Shown: positions 7,069-13,048 of the stretch, piece by piece
Numbering within the stretch: position 1 is the stretch's first letter
Layout of the letters: each line of letters begins with the position of its first letter
Source of the DNA: SVEL01 sp017381055
GTDB lineage: Bacteria; Bacillota; Clostridia; Lachnospirales; Lachnospiraceae
DNA length: 21,122 bases
Assembly (NCBI GenBank): GCA_036307185.1
Contig: JAXJYC010000052.1
Location: forward strand, 1 to 21,122
Reading direction: 5' to 3'
Made by a program: the position numbers and the translations under genes
Notes under the pieces: generated by a model
The model's database searches: none
What the model was told of the DNA's origin: nothing
Seen by the model: the letters and a program-made list of their open reading frames with translations, nothing else

Positions 7069-7156
7069 AATTTGCCACGCGGCATTCGCCGCATATAACA
7101 ACAAGTCATATGCGCGCTCGTAACATAGTTACTCGCAGTCACGGCGTCGCCGTATA

Positions 7157-7224
7157 CATAAGTACATAAAATAACCTCAGCCTGAGAGTAGACTCTCTGA
7201 CTGAGGTTATTTTATGTACTTATG
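7157..7224. terminator. Very long inverted repeat, probable shared terminator
   Basis: 24-base arms (7157-7180 and 7201-7224) are perfectly complementary. Inside them GAGAGT (7184-7189) pairs with ACTCTC (7192-7197). The cruciform sits between the convergent LURP-like gene and argG, 20 bases from the argG stop, so it should end both transcripts. Unusually, the T-rich part (TTATTTTATGT) is inside the stem rather than after it. The flanks (7071-7156, 7221-7245) are GC-richer than the rest of the window and hold small palindromes such as GCGGC-ATTC-GCCGC. Confidence 0.65.
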
Positions 7225-7244
7225 CGCATGGCTTGTGCTTCGCG

Positions 7245-8471
7245 CTAGTTTGTCTTTGACTGTACTTCCTGTAACTTCATTGCACGAACCTTAAGTGGAA
7301 GTCCGAATAATGTAATGAAGCCTGAAGCATCATTGTGATCATATAAATCACCTGTTGTGAAGCTTGCAAGTGACTCATTGTAAAGTGAGTATGGAGAAGT
7401 AGTACCAGCTTTGATGATGTTACCCTTGTAGAGCTTCATCTTAACTTCACCTGTTACATATTCCTGTGTAGATGTAACGAATGCTTGGATAGCCTCACGG
7501 AGTGGTGTGAACCACTTTCCTTCGTAAACGATCTGAGAGAACTTATTTCCCATATCCTTCTTTGTTTCCATTGTAGCTCTGTCATGAACTAATTCTTCAA
7601 GCTGCTTGTGAGCCTCTAAAAGAATTGTTCCACCTGGAGTTTCGTATACACCACGAGACTTCATACCAACAACACGGTTCTCAACGATATCGATGATACC
7701 GATACCATGCTTACCACCAAGAGTATTTAACTCAGAGATGATTTCAGCAACCTTCATTGACTTTCCGTTTAACTTAGTAGGAACACCCTTCTCGAAGTTT
7801 AATGTAATATATTCACCCTGATCTGGAGCCTTCTCTGGAGATACACCTAAAACTAATAAGTGATCGTAGTTTGGCTCATTTGCAGGATCTTCAAGCTCAA
7901 GACCTTCGTGGCTGATATGCCATAAGTTACGGTCACGGCTGTAGCTTGAATCTGTACCGAATGGAAGGTCAATACCGTGCTGCTTGCAATATTCGATTTC
8001 AGCTTCACGTGAATCCATCTTCCAAAGGTCGTTCATTCTCCAAGGAGCGATAATCTTAATATCTGGAGCTAATGCCTTGATACCAAGCTCGAAACGAATC
8101 TGATCATTACCTTTACCTGTAGCACCGTGGCAGATAGCAACAGCGCCTTCCTTACGAGCGATTTCTACAAGTCTCTTAGCGATAACTGGACGAGCCATAG
8201 AAGTACCAAGTAAGTACTTATTCTCATATACAGCACCTGCCTGAACGCATGGCATAATATAATCTTCGGCGAATTCATCAACGATATTCTCTATGTATAA
8301 TTTTGAAGCACCTGAAAGCTTTGCTCTCTCATCAAGGCCATCTAACTCATTACCCTGACCGCAGTCGATACAGCAGCAGATAACTTCATAATCAAAATTT
8401 TCCTTTAACCATGGAATAATGGCAGTAGTGTCAAGACCACCTGAGTAAGCTAAAACAACTTTTTCTTTCAT
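7245..8471 (-). CDS. argG: Argininosuccinate synthase
   Basis: 408 aa, full length. It joins citrulline and aspartate using ATP in arginine synthesis. The N-terminal ATP-binding P-loop is AYSGGLDTT (residues 8-16). Other family blocks are CHGATGKGNDQIRFELG, APWRMND, GTDSSYSRDRNLWHISHEGLELEDP and VENRVVGMKSRGVYETPGG. The ribosome site AGGAGG lies nine bases before the ATG. It is divergent from argCJB and carries ARG-box palindromes over its promoter (8512-8595), so ArgR control by arginine is likely. argH, the usual partner, is not in the window. Confidence 0.97.
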   Translation of the reverse strand: MKEKVVLAYSGGLDTTAIIPWLKENFDYEVICCCIDCGQGNELDGLDERAKLSGASKLYIENIVDEFAEDYIMPCVQAGAVYENKYLLGTSMARPVIAKRLVEIARKEGAVAICHGATGKGNDQIRFELGIKALAPDIKIIAPWRMNDLWKMDSREAEIEYCKQHGIDLPFGTDSSYSRDRNLWHISHEGLELEDPANEPNYDHLLVLGVSPEKAPDQGEYITLNFEKGVPTKLNGKSMKVAEIISELNTLGGKHGIGIIDIVENRVVGMKSRGVYETPGGTILLEAHKQLEELVHDRATMETKKDMGNKFSQIVYEGKWFTPLREAIQAFVTSTQEYVTGEVKMKLYKGNIIKAGTTSPYSLYNESLASFTTGDLYDHNDASGFITLFGLPLKVRAMKLQEVQSKTN

Positions 8472-8511
8472 GACTTAAATTCCTCCTAAAATGTAATATT
8501 ATGCATTTTAA

Positions 8512-8595
8512 TGAATAAATATTCATATATTTTGCATAAAATCGTGTTGTTATTCAAACTAGAATAAATATACTACTGAATTAATGAATATGCAA
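8512..8595 (-). promoter_or_regulatory. argG promoter with multiple ARG-box operators
   Basis: On the minus strand, TTGCAT (8590-8595) and TATATT (8567-8572) are 17 bases apart. An ARG-box-like TGAATTAATGAA (8577-8588) fills the spacer. TATTCAAACTAGAATA (8551-8566) lies over the start point, and a perfect ArgR-type palindrome TGAATAAATATTCA (8512-8525) lies in the leader, itself bracketed by ATGCA/TGCAT. ArgR/AhrC hexamers bind paired boxes like these when arginine is high. The stretch 8596-8731 holds nothing I can name. Confidence 0.78.
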
Positions 8596-8731
8596 GCGTT
8601 TTTTCGTAATTATTAAGAAAGTTCGTGATGAAATATGGATATATGGCTAAGTAGGGATGTTTTCTATATAATAAAGAAAGAAGTAATTATATACATAAAA
8701 AGAATATAAGGGTAATATTTAAAAAAAGTGC

Positions 8732-8766
8732 TTGCATAGTATGCAGAAGATATGTATAATTATGAG
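8732..8766 (+). promoter_or_regulatory. argCJB promoter, possible ArgR site over -10
   Basis: TTGCAT (8732-8737), a 17-base spacer and TATAAT (8755-8760) make a strong promoter. TGTATAATTATGAG (8753-8766) matches the ARG-box consensus TGAATAATTATTCA at 10 of 14 positions and covers the -10, so ArgR could also act here, but the site is weaker than those at argG. Confidence 0.7.
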
Positions 8767-8926
8767 TATGTTTGGAGGTTAATTCATAGGAAGCTCCCGG
8801 AGCACGGTAGTGCGAGGAAGAACGCTATGAATATAAGTTATAGAGGCTCCAAGTTAGTTTGGAGGAAATGACGAAGTCAGCGAGGCTCCAAACTCAATAT
8901 AAGTTTTTAATATGGAGGAACGAATT
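8767..8926 (+). ncRNA. Structured argC leader, candidate cis-acting switch
   Basis: About 160 nt between promoter and argC with ordered complementary segments. A stem of 8782-8789 with 8825-8832 encloses GCAC-GGTA-GTGC (8802-8813). GTTTGGAGG occurs at 8770-8778 and 8857-8865, and GAGGCTCCAA at 8843-8852 and 8882-8891. The second GTTTGGAG can pair with CTCCAA on its left (8847-8852, six-base loop) or with CTCCAAAC on its right (8886-8893). CTCCA 8886-8890 can instead pair with TGGAG 8913-8917, the argC ribosome site. These choices exclude each other, as in attenuators. I recognise no T-box or known riboswitch. Confidence 0.5.
8827..8871 (+). CDS. Candidate 14-codon argC leader peptide
   Basis: ATG 8827 to TGA 8869-8871 encodes MNISYRGSKLVWRK, with arginine codons AGA (8842-8844) and AGG (8863-8865). 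GAGGAAG (8814-8820) gives it a reasonable ribosome site. The frame overlaps the alternative pairing segments of the leader, so the position of the ribosome could decide which stem forms. Translation is not shown, and short frames like this arise by chance. The case rests on the ribosome site, the Arg codons, and the location in an arginine operon leader. Confidence 0.4.
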   Translation: MNISYRGSKLVWRK

Positions 8927-9874
8927 ATGAAGACAAAGATTTTTATTGATGGAAGTGAAGGAACAACAGGACTTCGTATTCATGAGCGTTTTCAAGGTCG
9001 TGACGATATAGAATTATTAAAGATTGATCCTGAGCTTAGAAAGGATCCTAATGAAAGAAAGAGATTAATTAATGAATCGGATATTACATTTTTATGTTTG
9101 CCAGATGTAGCAGCTAAGGAGTCTGTATCTTTAGTTGAAAATGAAAATGTAGTAATTATTGATACATCCACAGCTCATCGTACAGAAGAAGGTTGGGCAT
9201 ATGGTTTCCCAGAGTTATCTGAGGAGCATAAAGAAAAAGTAATTAAGGGTAAGAGAATCGCAGTTCCAGGTTGCTATGCTACAGGATTTATTTCTTTAGT
9301 ATATCCATTAGTTGCTGCAGGTATTTTACCAAAGGATTACCCAGTAAGCTGTTTTGGTATCTCAGGATACAGCGGAGCTGGTAAAAATGCAATCGCTGTA
9401 TATGAAGGGGAAGATAAGCCGGTTGGACATAATTCTGGTAGAGTGTATGCACTTACTCAGCAGCACAAGCATTTAAAAGAAATGCAGAAGATTACAGGTT
9501 TAGAGAGAACACCATTATTTTCACCTATAATTGATGATTATTATAGTGGAATGGTTGTTTCAATTCAGCTTTATACAGATATGTTAAATAAGAAGGAAAC
9601 TGTAGAGAGTTTACTTAGCTTCTATGCTGATTACTATAAGAATCAGCCATTTATCAAGGTTAGTGAAGCTGACGATGAGGTGGCAGCTAGTGGATTCATC
9701 GCTGGTAATGGTTTATCTGGTTGGGATGGACTTAAGATATATGTAACAGGTAATGAAGATAGAATAGTGATTTCATCACAGTTTGATAATTTAGGTAAGG
9801 GTGCCTCTGCGGCAGCAGTTGAGTGTATGAATCTTGTACTTGGCTGTGATGCAACAAAGGGATTAGCTATATAA
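8927..9874 (+). CDS. argC: N-acetyl-gamma-glutamyl-phosphate reductase, type 2
   Basis: 315 aa. It reduces N-acetylglutamyl phosphate with NADPH to the semialdehyde, the third step of ornithine synthesis. The short length and N-terminus FIDGSEGTTGLRIHERF mark the type-2 ArgC. The catalytic Cys116 lies in VPGCYATG, and SGYSGAGKNA and RTPLFSPIIDDYYSGM are family blocks. An ATG at 8912 is in frame but overlaps the ribosome site GGAGG (8914-8918); the ATG at 8927, eight bases after it, is the real start. argJ follows after 19 bases. The leader described above probably controls its translation. Confidence 0.95.
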   Translation: MKTKIFIDGSEGTTGLRIHERFQGRDDIELLKIDPELRKDPNERKRLINESDITFLCLPDVAAKESVSLVENENVVIIDTSTAHRTEEGWAYGFPELSEEHKEKVIKGKRIAVPGCYATGFISLVYPLVAAGILPKDYPVSCFGISGYSGAGKNAIAVYEGEDKPVGHNSGRVYALTQQHKHLKEMQKITGLERTPLFSPIIDDYYSGMVVSIQLYTDMLNKKETVESLLSFYADYYKNQPFIKVSEADDEVAASGFIAGNGLSGWDGLKIYVTGNEDRIVISSQFDNLGKGASAAAVECMNLVLGCDATKGLAI

Positions 9875-9893
9875 TAAAAAGGAGAAATGTTTT

Positions 9894-11120
9894 ATGAAGC
9901 AGATTAAAGGTGGTGTTACAGCTGCAGCAGGCTTTAGTGCAACAGGTCTTGCAGTTGGTATAAAGAAGTTAAGTGAAAAAAAGGATATGGCTCTTGTATA
10001 TAGCCAGGCTCCTTGTAAGGTAGCTGGAACATTTACAAAGAATGTTGTAAAAGCTGCTTGTGTAAAATATGATATGGATGTAGTTGAGAACAGCCCATTT
10101 GTTCAAGCGGTTGTAGTTAATAGTGGTATAGCTAATGCTTGTACAGGTCAGCAAGGTTATGATTACTGCGCACTTACTGCTAAGGCTACAGGAGAGGCTT
10201 TAAATATTCCAGAGTCAGCAGTTCTTGTTGCTTCAACAGGTGTTATTGGTGCACAGCTTCCTATTGATAAGATTACAGAGGGTGTGAAGCTTATGACTCC
10301 ACTTCTTGGTGAGACTGAGGCTGATGGAACAAAGGCAGCAGAGGCTATTATGACAACAGATACTCATTCTAAGGAAATAGCATATGAGCTTGAGATTGGT
10401 GGAAAGACAGTTACAGTTGGTGGTATGTGTAAGGGTTCTGGAATGATTCATCCAAATATGTGTACAATGCTTGCGTTTGTAACAACTGATGCAAATATTT
10501 CCAAGGAAATGCTTACAAAGGCTGTTAAAGCAAATGTTCAGGATACATTCAACATGGTATCTGTTGATAGAGATACTTCTACAAATGATACAATGCTTGT
10601 ACTCGCAAATGGTCTTGCAGGAAATGACGAGATTACAGAAGAAAATGAAGATTTTAAGAAGTTCTCAGATGCATTACTTGCAGTTAATACATATTTAGCT
10701 AAGCAGATGGCTGGCGATGGCGAAGGTGCTACAGCACTTTTTGAAGTAGTTGTAAAAGGTGCAGAGACTAAGGAACAGGCTGTGACTATAGCAAAATCAG
10801 TAGTTACATCAAATCTTGTTAAAACTGCTATCGCAGGGCATGATGCAAATTGGGGAAGAATTCTTTGTGCTATGGGTTATTCTGGTGCACAGTTCGACCC
10901 AGAGAAGGTTGATTTATATTTCAAGAGCAGTGCGGGAGAATTAAAGATAGTAGAAAATAGCGTATCCACTGGTTATAGTGAAGAAGTTGCGACAGAGATT
11001 TTATCACAGTCAGAGATTACAGCACTTATCGACATTAAGATGGGTGATGCATCTGCGACAGCTTGGGGCTGTGATTTGACACATGAGTACATTAGCATCA
11101 ATGCAGATTACAGAAGCTAG
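9894..11120 (+). CDS. argJ: Bifunctional glutamate N-acetyltransferase / ornithine acetyltransferase
   Basis: 408 aa. It moves the acetyl group from N-acetylornithine to glutamate, and in bifunctional forms also uses acetyl-CoA, closing the acetyl cycle. The proenzyme cuts itself in KGSGMIHPNMCTMLAF just before Thr191, which becomes the nucleophile. The usual Ala before that Thr is Cys here, a small change. The C-terminal blocks AIAGHDANWGRILCAMGYSGA and WGCDLTHEYISINADYRS are typical. No argA is present, which fits the bifunctional role. Good AAGGAGA ribosome site; co-transcribed with argC. Confidence 0.96.
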   Translation: MKQIKGGVTAAAGFSATGLAVGIKKLSEKKDMALVYSQAPCKVAGTFTKNVVKAACVKYDMDVVENSPFVQAVVVNSGIANACTGQQGYDYCALTAKATGEALNIPESAVLVASTGVIGAQLPIDKITEGVKLMTPLLGETEADGTKAAEAIMTTDTHSKEIAYELEIGGKTVTVGGMCKGSGMIHPNMCTMLAFVTTDANISKEMLTKAVKANVQDTFNMVSVDRDTSTNDTMLVLANGLAGNDEITEENEDFKKFSDALLAVNTYLAKQMAGDGEGATALFEVVVKGAETKEQAVTIAKSVVTSNLVKTAIAGHDANWGRILCAMGYSGAQFDPEKVDLYFKSSAGELKIVENSVSTGYSEEVATEILSQSEITALIDIKMGDASATAWGCDLTHEYISINADYRS

Positions 11121-11149
11121 TTGAAAATATTTGTTATTAAGGATATAAT
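11121..11149 (+). promoter_or_regulatory. Putative internal promoter for argB
   Basis: TTGAAA (11121-11126) begins directly after the argJ stop, and TATAAT (11144-11149) follows with a 17-base spacer. It would allow argB to be transcribed apart from argCJ. The argJ-argB gap (85 nt) is longer than the argC-argJ gap (19 nt), which agrees with this. Confidence 0.5.
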
Positions 11150-11205
11150 GGCGTTGAATTTAAGGTATTAATTATCGGATGCCAAAGGATAAGGAGAATT
11201 AAATC

Positions 11206-12081
11206 ATGACAGATAAGGAAATGGAATCAATACAGGAAAAAGCCAATGTCTTAATCGAGGCATTGCCATATATTCAGCATTTTAATAGAAAGATTATCGT
11301 AGTTAAGTACGGCGGAAGCGCTATGGTTGACGAAGAGCTTAAGAAGAATGTTATCAAGGATGTAACACTTTTAAAGCTCGTTGGATTTAAACCAATCATC
11401 GTTCATGGTGGTGGCAAGGAAATCAGCAAGTGGATAGAGCGTTCAGGTATGGAACCAAAGTTTATCAATGGTCTTCGTGTTACAGATGAACCAACTATGG
11501 AGATAGTTGAGATGGTTCTTGGTAAGGTAGGAAAAGAGCTAGTTTCTATGGTTGAAGAATTAGGTGTTAAGGCTATTTCTTTAAGTGGTAAGGACGGTGC
11601 AATGCTTACATGTTCTAAGAAGCTTTCTAACGGCGAAGATATCGGTTATGTAGGGGAAGTAGAAAAGGTTGATCCAAAGATTTTATATGACTTAATTGAA
11701 AATGATTATCTTCCAATAATCAGCCCTATTGGTCTTGGTGTAGATTATCATTCATATAATATTAATGCAGATGATGCAGCATGCGCTATCGCTAGAGCAG
11801 TTCAGGCTGAGAAGTTAGCGTTCTTAACAGATATTAAGGGTGTGTACAGAGATCCAGAAGATCCATCAACACTTATTTCAGAGCTTACAACAAGTGCAGC
11901 TAAGGAGCTTCTTGCTGGTGGAACAGTAGGTGGCGGTATGCTTCCTAAGATTAATAACTGTATTGAAGCTATTGAAAATGGAGTTTCAAAGGTACATATT
12001 CTTGATGGTCGTATTTTACATTGCTTACTTCTTGAAATCTTTACAAATAAGGGTATCGGAACAGCTATATTAAATGATTAA
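11206..12081 (+). CDS. argB: Acetylglutamate kinase
   Basis: 291 aa. It phosphorylates N-acetylglutamate, the second and often arginine-inhibited step of ornithine synthesis. The nucleotide and substrate motifs are VVKYGGSAM (from residue 32) and HGGGKEI (from 67); INADDAACAIA and GGTVGGGMLPKI near the C-terminus complete the amino-acid kinase fold. The N-terminal extension (residues 1-28, with a helix around EKANVLIEALPYIQHFN) is of the kind found in arginine-sensitive hexameric kinases, so feedback inhibition is likely. AAGGAGA ribosome site. argD does not follow; a terminator ends the unit. Confidence 0.96.
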   Translation: MTDKEMESIQEKANVLIEALPYIQHFNRKIIVVKYGGSAMVDEELKKNVIKDVTLLKLVGFKPIIVHGGGKEISKWIERSGMEPKFINGLRVTDEPTMEIVEMVLGKVGKELVSMVEELGVKAISLSGKDGAMLTCSKKLSNGEDIGYVGEVEKVDPKILYDLIENDYLPIISPIGLGVDYHSYNINADDAACAIARAVQAEKLAFLTDIKGVYRDPEDPSTLISELTTSAAKELLAGGTVGGGMLPKINNCIEAIENGVSKVHILDGRILHCLLLEIFTNKGIGTAILND

Positions 12082-12098
12082 TTAAATATGAGAAAATG

Positions 12099-12131
12099 AA
12101 AAGAGCTAGGTTTAAACCTAGTTCTTTTTTA
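12099..12131 (+). terminator. Terminator of the argCJB unit
   Basis: GAGCTAGGTTTAAACCTAGTTC (a near-perfect palindrome around AAGCTAGGTT/AACCTAGTT) is followed by TTTTTT, a standard intrinsic terminator 20 bases past argB. Confidence 0.88.
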
Positions 12132-12206
12132 TCGTATAGGTAAATTTTTGGTGAGTATTTTTTATATGATAATAAGATGCTCTGTTAATAGCACTTGAAA
12201 AATGAG

Positions 12207-12234
12207 TTGAAAACTAGAATGTTTGTAGTATAAT
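12207..12234 (+). promoter_or_regulatory. comEA operon promoter
   Basis: TTGAAA (12207-12212) and TATAAT (12229-12234) with a 16-base spacer. Transcription should begin near 12241, about ten bases before the hairpin that covers the comEA ribosome site. Confidence 0.65.
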
Positions 12235-12252
12235 CAAGATAAGATTCGTTTA

Positions 12253-12300
12253 TATAATCCTTTGTGATACGTGTAGATTCAGTGTAATCAAAGGGTTATA
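12253..12300 (+). promoter_or_regulatory. Hairpin covering the comEA ribosome-binding site
   Basis: TATAATCCTTTG (12253-12264) pairs with CAAAGGGTTATA (12289-12300) over 12 bp with one G-U, around a 24-nt loop. The right arm contains AAAGGG (12290-12295), the only good ribosome site for the ATG at 12306. When folded, translation of comEA should be blocked. Confidence 0.55.
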
Positions 12301-12305
12301 TTTTT

Positions 12306-13016
12306 ATGCAAAAAAATAAGAACAACTGTGGTCGTATTATAACAGTAATTAAGCTTCTAATTATCTTAATTCTAATAGTGATTTCAGGTTTTTTATATAG
12401 TTGTGGCAGAGAAAATGAGGGTTCTGAAATATTTATTGACCAAGTTAGTGGAAATTCTAGTGGCCAGGGGGCTGGTGGTAATACTTCTAGCGAAAATGAA
12501 AGTAGTGATAGTGGAAATGAAAGTGCAGAAAACAGTTCTGACGACTTAGGAGATTCAACTAGTAATTTGGAGGATACTAGAAAATATATATGTGTTCATA
12601 TAACGGGATATGTGGTTAATCCAGGTGTATATCATATAGCAGAGGGTGCGCGAATATATGAGGTCGTGCAATTAGCAGGAGGATTTTTACCTGAGGCGGA
12701 TGAGAGTTATCTTAATCTAGCGTCAGTTGTTTTTGATGGACAAAAGCTTCAGGTGTTATCAAAAGAGGAAGCGGTAACAGCTAAACCATTTATTGGTCAA
12801 ACTGAAAGTGAGACTGTGGCTAAACTTATTAATATTAATGTTGCTTCAAAGGAAGAACTTATGCAGTTACCTGGTATTGGGGAAAGTAGGGCCCTTAGCA
12901 TTATAGCTTATAGGGAAAAGAATGGTGGCTTTAAAGACATAAAGGACATTATGAAAATATCTGGAATTAAGGAAGCAGCATTTGAAAAAATCAAAGACTA
13001 TATTTGTACTGAATAG
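12306..13016 (+). CDS. comEA: ComEA-type DNA-binding competence protein with lipobox
   Basis: 236 aa. ComEA binds incoming double-stranded DNA outside the membrane and hands it to the ComEC channel. The N-terminal membrane segment (residues ~11-30) ends in SGFLYSC, a plausible lipobox with Cys33, so it may be a lipoprotein rather than only a TM-anchored protein. A flexible Ser/Gly/Asn/Glu linker (about 40-85) follows, then an SLBB domain (about 94-150, HITGYVVNPGVYHIAEGARIYE), and a C-terminal helix-hairpin-helix pair (from ~172, LINVASKEELMQLPGIGESRA). First gene of comEA-comEC. Confidence 0.92.
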   Translation: MQKNKNNCGRIITVIKLLIILILIVISGFLYSCGRENEGSEIFIDQVSGNSSGQGAGGNTSSENESSDSGNESAENSSDDLGDSTSNLEDTRKYICVHITGYVVNPGVYHIAEGARIYEVVQLAGGFLPEADESYLNLASVVFDGQKLQVLSKEEAVTAKPFIGQTESETVAKLININVASKEELMQLPGIGESRALSIIAYREKNGGFKDIKDIMKISGIKEAAFEKIKDYICTE

Positions 13017-13048
13017 GGGGCGTTATTATTTTTAAAAGGCCTTTAATA

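Noticed and set aside
8912..8926. Upstream ATG for argC
   Set aside because: It overlaps the ribosome site GGAGG; the family N-terminus starts at 8927.
8767..8926. T-box or known riboswitch in the argC leader
   Set aside because: No T-box sequence (GGTGG...CCGCG type) and no terminator with a close T-tract; no known aptamer core recognised.
10233..10698. Extra short frames inside argJ
   Set aside because: Shadow frames of a well-conserved gene, with no ribosome sites or recognisable products.
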